Notes under the pieces: generated by a model
Database searches by the model: none
What the model saw: only the letters and a program-made list of their open reading frames with translations
What the model was told of the DNA's origin: nothing
DNA from: Chitinophagaceae bacterium
GTDB lineage: Bacteria > Bacteroidota > Bacteroidia > Chitinophagales > Chitinophagaceae
Assembly (NCBI GenBank): GCA_016721085.1
Contig: JADKJI010000001.1
Coordinates: 1 to 64,000 of the forward strand
DNA length: 64,000 nucleotides
Direction: 5' to 3'
Made by a program: the position numbers and the translations under genes
In this document: positions 57,129 to 64,000 of the stretch, piece by piece
Layout: the number at the start of each line of letters is the position of its first letter
Position numbering within the stretch: the first letter of the stretch is position 1

Positions 57129-59257
57129 TTAAGAGATCTTACTCCAGGCCGTTTTGCCCTTGAGTTCCTGGAGGTAGGTTTTTAACGGCAAATTTCCGGC
57201 CGAATCCAAACTTGGATCTTCTTCGGCTATATTTTGGGCCATAGTAGCAGCTAGTTCTAGTAATGGTCTGTCTTGCAGTATGTTAGCTAACCTGAAATTA
57301 AGCAGACCACTTTGACGGGTTCCCTCAATATCTCCAGGTCCCCTTAATTCAAGGTCTTTTTCTGCAATTTTAAAGCCATCACCGGTAGCACACATTGTCT
57401 TTAACCGTTCTCGGGCTTCGTTGTTTAACTGGGTGGCCGTTAATAAAATGCAAAAACTTTTTTCTGCACCTCTTCCCACCCTGCCTCTTAGCTGATGTAG
57501 TTGTGAAAGACCGAATTTTTCTGCACTTTCAATCACCATTACAGAAGCATTGGGAACATCTACCCCCACCTCAATCACAGTTGTTCCAACCAATATCTGC
57601 GTATCGCCTTCCTTGAATCGTTGCATGTTGGTTTCCCTTACTTCTCCTGTTTGCCGGCCATGTACCATACTGATCCAGTATTTCGGTTCAGGGAACCAGG
57701 CTTTCAGATTCTCATATCCTTTCATCAGGTTCTCATAATCCATTTTCTCCGATTCCTCAATAAGAGGGAAGACAATATATACTTGCCGCCCTTTTTCAAT
57801 TTCTGCCTTCATGAAATCCATAACCTGATGCCGGGCATTATCATATCGATGTACGGTTAAAATAGGTTTCCGGTTGGGAGGTAGTTCGTCTATAACACTA
57901 TAGTCAAGGTCACCATAAGCTGTCATTGCTAAAGTTCTGGGAATTGGAGTGGCCGTCATAACTAATACATGGGGAGGAGTGGCTGCCTTCTTCCATAATC
58001 GGGCCCTTTGGGCAACACCGAAACGATGTTGCTCATCTACAATCGCAATTCCCAGATTTTTGAACTGAACGGTATCTTCTATTAGCGCATGTGTACCTAT
58101 TAGCATGTGCACAGTGCCGTCTTCCACTTCTTTCAAAATCTTTCTTCGCTGAGCTGCTTTTACCGAACCGCTCAGGTAGCGAATCTCAATGGGGAGCTTC
58201 TCTAACATTCTTGTTATGTTGGCAAAATGCTGTCGCCCTAATATTTCAGTAGGAGCCATAAGACAACTCTGAAAACCATTGTCTGCCGCAAGTAGCATTA
58301 TTAATAAAGCCACAATAGTTTTTCCACTTCCAACATCACCTTGTAATAAGCGATTCATCTGTTTGCCACTTCCACAATCTTTTCGGATCTCCTTAATAAC
58401 CCTTTTCTGTGCTTCTGTAAGCTGAAAGGGGAGATGTTCCTGATAAAATGTATTGAATAAAGTACCGACCTGACTGAATTCGACGCCTTTTGAAGACCGA
58501 TGCCTTTTTGCTTTTAATAAACCCATCCGTAGCTGGGCTATGAATAGTTCTTCAAATTTCAATCGTTCAACGGCTTTCTGATGGAGCTCCTTATTCGGTG
58601 GGAAATGGATTGCACATAAAGCTTTGTACCGAGATAATAATTGTAATGGTTGCAGAATATTTTCAGGCAGGTTTTCGGGAAGGTCTTTTTCCCGAAGCAT
58701 CAGGAACAAGGTTTGAGTTAGCTTGGCTAATTGCCTTCCTCCAAGCCCTCTTGCCTTAAGTTTTTCAGTTGATGGGTAGATGGGTTCCAGGAAATTCTTC
58801 CCTGCTATTTGTTCCGTTGAAATGATTTCAATTTCTGGATGAGTTATTTGTGGAATACCCTGGAAAAACTGGCCCTTCCAAAAGCAAGATAGTTGTCCCC
58901 TACAGTAAGCATCTTTTCTATACAGGTAATCCCCTGAAACCATACAAGTTCAATAACCCCCGTGCTATCTCTTAACTCACAAACAAGTCGCTTTCCTTTT
59001 TTTTCTCCTATTTGTAATTTACTGATCAGCTTACCTGAAACCTGAACGAATTCAGCCGCTGGAGTAATATCCCGGATGAGATTAACCTGTGTGCGGTCAA
59101 TATGCCTGTAGGGATAACATTCGAGAAGATCCCGGAAAGTGAATATCCCCAACTCTTTTTTAAGAAGGTCGGCACGTTGGGGACCTACCCCTTTAAGATA
59201 TTCGATAGGACTGGCAAGTATATGAGTACTGTTGCTGATAAGAAATTCTTTCAACAA
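57129..59257 (-). pseudogene. recG: ATP-dependent DNA helicase RecG, one frameshift
   Basis: RecG remodels stalled replication forks and Holliday junctions. The N-terminal wedge domain is in the first frame (SPIEYLKGVGPQRADLLKKELGIFTFRDLLECYPYRHIDR, the classic RecG start). A shift near 58870 joins NYLAFGR to FFQGIPQITHPEIEI. The helicase part has LLQGDVGSGKTIVALL (motif I), MAPTEILGRQHF, IVDEQHRFGVAQR (DEQH motif II), LVMTATPIPRTLA (motif III), TVIEVGVDVPNASVMVIE and QLHQLRGRVGRG (motif VI). The total is about 700 aa, normal for the family. The first codon at 59257 is TTG and no better start is visible; the true start may be in an adjacent frame. Confidence 0.88.
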
Positions 59258-59272
59258 AAATACAGTAATTGC

Positions 59273-60908
59273 CTATTGCCCCCTTGGTTTTACAAACACT
59301 TCTATCCATGCATTTGATGATGGAAAGCGAGGCGCAGGGAAACTGTCTATTTTTTGATAGTGCTTTTGTAGCGCTTCCCTTATCTTATATGGATAGAAGT
59401 TGTTCAGGTATGGTATGTATTCATACAACACAATATCGTAGTGTCCGGTATCAATCCGTTGTACAAACATGTCTGTTTCCTTGTCGAACAGCGCAACACC
59501 CTTATGATACCATAAAGGATAGCCGTTTCCCTTCTCCAGTTCATAAGGAACTTCAACAGTCAATGGCGTTAGCTCTGTAAGGTTCAGGAAATGCTTAAAG
59601 GACTTGTTTTTTACAATATCCATCTTTAGTAACCGGTCAATGCCATCAACAGTTGGACCAGGCATCATTATTTTATGGAATGAACGAAGGGAAGGGCTCC
59701 TCCATTCCCTAAGTGGAATGCCGGTTGTATCCAGTTCAATCATGAAAGTGTTCTTGTTGACCACATCTGCATAACTATATCCATTATGCGTTATTTTGGT
59801 GTAGTTCGCTGCATCCCTTTTCAAAACAAACCTTTCTACATATTTCCAGTAAACAGGGCTCCACCAAATAAAAACACCGGCAGTAGCAACAATAACAGTT
59901 TTCCAGTTGTCGAACGATATGGGTAGAAGTTCGGAGAGTAATGATAATATGAATACAAAAGCAAAACTATGGAAGAAGATATTGTTATCAAGCGGTACAT
60001 AACTTGTGACCTGGAAAATAGCTGCTTCAGCCAATAGTCCAAGGCATAAAAGTGACAAAAGCATCGACTTCCTGTTTTTAAGGAAGCCTTTATTTTTTTT
60101 GATTACGGCAAAAAGCAGCAGACAGATTAATAAAAGGTAAAACTTCAACCATTGTGAGCCAACAAAAAATTCTCTAAGAATATCCGTTATGGAAATTCGG
60201 GAACTGTGGGGTGCTTGTCCATGATTGAACCAATAACCAAAACCATAAGGTAGTAAAGGCACTATTATAAGTAATCCTGTTGCAACAATGGCAGTGATGA
60301 ATACAAGTAAAGGCATCCATTTTTTAGAACTCCAGGCAGTATATACTAACAATGCTAAACAAACTAATAAGGCTAATCCTCCGCCGTCTTGTTTTGTAAA
60401 AAATGAGAAGAAGATAAATGCACCTGCAGCCACCAGCCATCCATAAGCTTTTTTTGAGGGTTCTTCCTGAACCAGAAACTTCATGAGAAAAGCCAGTCCT
60501 ATTAAGTTCATAAACAATTACTGTATGGTTGTACCAGGGCCAGTAGTTAAAAAATGTATAGGAAAGGGTAAAAACTGCTACGGAAAGGAAACGGATCCCC
60601 TGGGGTATATCCAGACTTTTAAAGATGGATCGGAACGATAATCCGGCAAGGATATTCAGAAAAGCCTGTGCTTTGATTAAAGTAATCATTTGAGCGCCGA
60701 AAATCTTGAAGAAAACGGCAGGAACCACCCAGTACATATAGCCGACCGGCATTCCAAAGTCCTTATAAGGAATCTGCCCCTGGGAAAGCCTATAGGCCCC
60801 TTCCCAGCTCAGGAAGATATTGATTCTGTAGGGGAAACTCGCCATAACCGGGGCTAGTGCCACTACCAGGATAAGCAGCCATTCGGCATAATTAAGTAAC
60901 TTTTTCAT
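59273..60908 (-). pseudogene. GT-C-like polytopic membrane protein (possible lipid-linked-sugar glycosyltransferase), one frameshift
   Basis: About 540 aa. MKKLLNYAEWLLILVVALAPVMA is the first helix, followed by an extracytoplasmic loop LSWEGAYRLSQGQIPYKDFGMPVGYMYW, whose acidic residue and QG-x-x-P-Y-x-D-F pattern resemble the first loop of GT39/ArnT-type GT-C enzymes. A shift near 60515 joins WYNHTVIV to LIGLAFLMKFL. About ten helices and a C-terminal soluble domain follow (TVDGIDRLLKMDIVKNK to IEVFVKPRGQ). GT-C enzymes use polyprenyl-phosphate sugars in the periplasm. It is divergent from the adjacent UbiA/DprE1/DprE2 genes, which would make such a donor. Substrate unknown. Confidence 0.6.
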
Positions 60909-61026
60909 GTACTATAGTTAGGGTTATAACGTTAAATCTGTCGTCAAATTACATATTGATTATCAAACCCCCAACACTTGCCAATCCCGGATTGCTAGTG
61001 TATCTTGCAAATGGAAACACCTACTC

Positions 61027-61917
61027 ATGCCGGAGATTATTAAATTATTACGCCCTAAAGATTGGGCTAAGAACCTTTTCCTCTTTATACCAGCCTTTTT
61101 TGCCGGTAAAATATTCAACCTTCATACCATTGAAGTTCTGATTGGCGGTTTCTTTGCCTTCAGTTTTCTTGCCAGTAGCATATATATAGTTAATGACTAC
61201 CGGGATATTGAAGATGATAAGAAGCATCCGGTAAAATCAAAAAGGCCATTTGCTTCCGGAAAAGTATCAAAGCAATTAGCCTTGATAATTGCGTTGCTTT
61301 TATTTTCCGGAGGAATCATACTGGCGTATTTTCTGGATGACACTGGTAAATTTCTTTTCTTATCCGGGATATATTACCTCCTGAATATCGGCTATTCATT
61401 CGGATTGAAGAATATATCCATTCTTGATATCATGATTGTTGCAGCCGGCTTTGTGCTTAGGGTAAAAGGCGGTGCTGTTTTGGGAGACATCAGCACTACC
61501 GAATGGCTCATCATCATGACCTTCCTGCTGGCTTTGTTTATGGCTATAGGTAAAAGAAGAGATGATGTTCGTATTAAGGTTTCAACAGGAACTGATATGC
61601 GAAAATCAATAAAAGGGTATACTCTCGAATACCTGAATATTGTATTGGGACTTGTTTGCGCAATTATAATCGTTGCTTATATCAACTATACCGTTTCAGG
61701 TGCATTATACAAGGAGTTTGGGCATAGGCTCTATTATACATCCTTGTTTGTAATTGCCGGCGTATTGAGATATCTGCAGATTATTTTTATTGATAACAAT
61801 TCTGGATCTCCAACAGATATATTGTACAAAGACAGGTTTATCCAGGCCACTTTATTGCTTTGGGTTACCAGTTTCTTGGTTATTCTATATCTGAAAGACC
61901 AGACCTATTTTAATTGA
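61027..61917 (+). CDS. UbiA-family decaprenyl-phosphate phosphoribosyltransferase-like protein
   Basis: 296 aa, about nine membrane helices. The UbiA signature NDYRDIEDDKKHPVKSKRPFASGKVS near residue 57-82 holds the first aspartate motif (N-D-x-x-D-x-x-x-D). The second acidic site reads KRRDDVRIK. The start LLRPKDWAKNLFLFIPAFFAG closely follows the pattern of DPPR synthases (Rv3806c type), which transfer phosphoribose from PRPP to a polyprenyl phosphate, rather than quinone-type UbiA. Its immediate neighbours are DprE1- and DprE2-like genes, which strongly supports this reading. Polyprenol length and exact sugar are not deducible. Confidence 0.82.
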   Translation: MPEIIKLLRPKDWAKNLFLFIPAFFAGKIFNLHTIEVLIGGFFAFSFLASSIYIVNDYRDIEDDKKHPVKSKRPFASGKVSKQLALIIALLLFSGGIILAYFLDDTGKFLFLSGIYYLLNIGYSFGLKNISILDIMIVAAGFVLRVKGGAVLGDISTTEWLIIMTFLLALFMAIGKRRDDVRIKVSTGTDMRKSIKGYTLEYLNIVLGLVCAIIIVAYINYTVSGALYKEFGHRLYYTSLFVIAGVLRYLQIIFIDNNSGSPTDILYKDRFIQATLLLWVTSFLVILYLKDQTYFN

Positions 61918-61919
61918 TT

Positions 61920-63252
61920 ATGAAACGATTCATAGCAAATTGGGGCAATTACCCCGTAGTAGAAAGCGATGAACGATTCTTTAGCTACGAAGACCAGTTG
62001 CAGCAATTGGTAAAAGACAGTAAGCCTTTTATCCCCAGAGGAAACGGACGATGCTACGGAGATGCATCTTTGGCAGATGCCACTATCACCACTACAAAAT
62101 TCGATAAAGTCCTTTCTTTTGATACTGTAAATGGCATATTCCAATGCCAAAGCGGACTCACGCTCGACAAAGTTCTGGAAGTTATAGTTCCAAAAGGTTG
62201 GTTCCTCCCAGTTACGCCAGGAACAAAATTTATAACAATTGGAGGGGCGATTGGTAGTGATGTTCATGGTAAGAACCACCATGTAGACGGTTGCTTTAGC
62301 AACCACGTCACTGAAATGGAAATACTATTGGCTGATGGATCATTTACTGTTTGTTCTCCAACGGTTCAGCCCGACCTTTTTGAAGCAACTTGTGGAGGTA
62401 TGGGACTAACAGGTATGATCACAAAAGTTACATTCAGACTTAAGAAAATAGAGACATCCTATATCAGGCAAAAACAGGTTAAAGCAAAGAACCTGGAAGA
62501 GATTATCAGGCTTTTCGAAGAATATAAACACTATACGTATTCAGTAGCCTGGATAGACTGCTTAAAGAAAGGAGATCAGTTTGGTAGAAGTATACTCATT
62601 TTAGGTGAGCATGCAACTAAAGATGAACTCCCTGAAAAGTTCAAAAATGACCCATTGCAATTGCCAAAAGGTAAGCAGATAAATTTTCCTTTTAACCTGC
62701 CATCATGGGTGCTGAATTCTTTTACTGTTAAGATGTTCAACTTTCTCTATTATGGTAAGAACTTCAAGCGAGATAAATAATGTAGTAGGGTATGAGCCAT
62801 TCTTCTATCCTTTAGATGCTATCCTTAACTGGAATCGTGGTTATGGAAAAAAAGGATTCATTCAATACCAGTTTGTATTGCCAATGGAAGCCAAAGCGGG
62901 TCTTGTTGAAATTATCCGAAGGCTTAGCGATAAAGGCATTGGATCATTCCTTGCTGTATTAAAAGTATTCGGACAACAGGAGAGTCTTATTTCTTTTCCT
63001 AAGGAAGGTTATACACTGGCTCTTGATATACCCGTGCGTCCGGGTCTTTTTGAGTTTCTGGATGAGTTGGATAAGATCGTACTCCAGTATGGAGGACGTT
63101 TATATATGAGTAAAGATGCCAGAATGAAACCGGAAGTGCTGAAAGCCGGATACCCAAGACTTGAAGAATTCAATTCTATTGTCAGGAAATTTAATCCTGA
63201 TGGGAAAATTAAATCGCATCAGTCAGATCGTTTATTACTTACAACTCCTTAA
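61920..63252 (+). pseudogene. dprE1: DprE1-like FAD-dependent decaprenylphosphoryl-ribose 2-oxidase, one frameshift
   Basis: About 440 aa from the ATG at 61920 (2 nt after the UbiA stop). The FAD domain has FIPRGNGRCYGDASLADATI, GWFLPVTPGTKFITIGGAIGSDVHGKNHHVDG, and EATCGGMGLTGMI, matching DprE1 motif by motif. A shift near 62775 joins NFKRDK to NNVVGYEPFFYPLD. The substrate domain follows: GIGSFLAVLKVFG, SFPKEGYTLALDIPVR and GGRLYMSKDARM with the conserved catalytic-type lysine. At the position aligning with the mycobacterial benzothiazinone-target cysteine (NICVDF) this protein has alanine (TLALDI). With DprE2 it would epimerise a polyprenyl-phosphoryl ribose at C2. Confidence 0.82.
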
Positions 63253-63263
63253 TTGATTCTATT

Positions 63264-63995
63264 ATGCCTACTGTTTTAGTATTAGGAGCCGCCTCAGACA
63301 TGGCCGTTGCCATCGTAAAGCATATGGCACCCTTGGGATATTCTTTCCAACTGGCTGCCAGAAATGCCAATCGTTTGGAGGCACTTAAATCTGATATTGG
63401 TATTCGGTTTAATGCTTCAGCAACATTGCATGAATTTGATGCATTGGATTTTGCATCTCATGTCTCTTTCTATAAATCTCTTCCTGTTACGCCTGATATT
63501 ACTATTTGTGTTATTGGGTATCTGGGTGATCCGGAAAAGGCGGCAACTGATTGGTCTGAAGCAGCCCGTATTCTTCATACAAATTATACCGGAGCTGTAA
63601 GTATTCTTAATGTAGTAGCTGCTGACTATTCCGAAAAGAAAAAAGGAGTTATTGTTGGTATAAGTTCAGTGGCAGGAGAAAGAGGGCGGCAGAGTAATTA
63701 CCTTTATGGTAGTGCTAAGGCTGGTTTCACTGCTTATCTGTCAGGATTGAGGAATAAACTTTTTCAGAGTGGAGTGCATGTTGTATCTGTTCAACCAGGC
63801 TTTGTGTTCACAAGCATGACAGCTCATCTTACTTTACCTCCATTACTAACTGCTACTCCTGAAATTGTAGCCAATACGGTTTATAAAGCAATTCAGAAGA
63901 AGAAAGATGTTGTATATGTAAAATGGTTCTGGCGTTGGATAATGCTTATCATAAAATGTATTCCTGAATTCATCTTCAAAAAACTCAAGCTGTGA
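63264..63995 (+). CDS. dprE2: DprE2-like short-chain dehydrogenase/reductase
   Basis: 243 aa, classical SDR. The cofactor loop PTVLVLGAASDMAVAIVKHMA is of G-x-x-x-D-x-A type, HEFDALDF follows, ISSVAGERGRQSNYLYGSAKAG gives the catalytic Ser and Y-x3-K, and VQPGFVFTSMT comes after. The C-terminus is hydrophobic and basic (FWRWIMLIIKCIPEFIFKKLKL), consistent with peripheral membrane association as for DprE2, which reduces the 2-keto intermediate made by DprE1 to the arabinosyl lipid. It starts 11 bp after DprE1. The gene ends 5 bp before the window edge. Confidence 0.8.
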   Translation: MPTVLVLGAASDMAVAIVKHMAPLGYSFQLAARNANRLEALKSDIGIRFNASATLHEFDALDFASHVSFYKSLPVTPDITICVIGYLGDPEKAATDWSEAARILHTNYTGAVSILNVVAADYSEKKKGVIVGISSVAGERGRQSNYLYGSAKAGFTAYLSGLRNKLFQSGVHVVSVQPGFVFTSMTAHLTLPPLLTATPEIVANTVYKAIQKKKDVVYVKWFWRWIMLIIKCIPEFIFKKLKL

Positions 63996-64000
63996 GTGGT

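Noticed and set aside
58871..58943. Separate gene start within recG giving MVSGDYLYRK
   Set aside because: This is out-of-frame sequence opposite the first part of RecG; the true protein crosses a frameshift near 58870.

Overview
The window reads as chromosomal DNA of a Bacteroidota bacterium, most likely order Chitinophagales (family Chitinophagaceae by general resemblance; inference). The phylum call rests on type IX secretion (T9SS) C-terminal signals of both A and B type, a PorP/SprF protein, a Bacteroidota-style outer-membrane beta-barrel receptor, a TAnnTTTG-type promoter candidate, few Shine-Dalgarno sites, moderately AT-rich DNA and several protein families that I know only from this phylum. 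No rRNA, tRNA, CRISPR array, intact transposase or integrase was seen.

Layout. 1-2.2 kb holds no convincing gene and looks like decayed or mobile-element-associated spacer with two related inverted-repeat modules. 2.2-5.0 kb is a degenerate accessory patch: a multiply frameshifted Bacteroidota-specific gene, a 62-aa conserved small protein, an ORF6N DNA-binding protein and a broken parvulin-type prolyl isomerase. 5.3-10.9 kb (minus strand) has a Tat-exported sugar isomerase-like protein and Gfo/Idh/MocA oxidoreductase, then an outer-membrane receptor. 11.2-17.1 kb (plus) has murQ and a sugar permease (cell-wall sugar recovery), a fatty-acid desaturase, a type II NADH dehydrogenase and a membrane 4Fe-4S protein.

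17.3-37.3 kb is one coherent extracellular-polysaccharide locus: a single-domain response regulator, Wza-like export protein, GumC/Wzc-like chain-length protein with a degenerate kinase domain, Wzx flippase, glycosyltransferase, Wzy polymerase, an unusual three-domain protein (APH-like + nucleotidyltransferase-like + thymidylate-kinase-like), three more glycosyltransferases, a WecA/TagO-like initiating transferase, then a sigma-54 response regulator and a five-PAS hybrid histidine kinase. 37.3-38.3 kb is an intergenic array of four long-hairpin repeats.

38.3-53.8 kb has a very large T9SS-secreted FG-GAP/ASPIC protein, an RND tripartite efflux operon, an outer-membrane barrel protein, a lipoprotein and a DUF1648 membrane protein. 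52.2-57.0 kb is a PKD-rich type-B-CTD protein with its PorP/SprF partner. 57.1-60.9 kb has recG and a GT-C-like membrane protein. The right edge (61.0-64.0 kb) is a UbiA/DprE1/DprE2 set resembling the mycobacterial decaprenyl-phosphoryl-arabinose pathway.

A general caution: about a dozen conserved genes are split by one or more frameshifts, several at homopolymer runs, while the 20-kb polysaccharide locus has no frameshift that I saw and only one internal stop. Many breaks may be sequencing or assembly indels rather than true pseudogenes. Split genes are reported below as single loci with the approximate shift positions.
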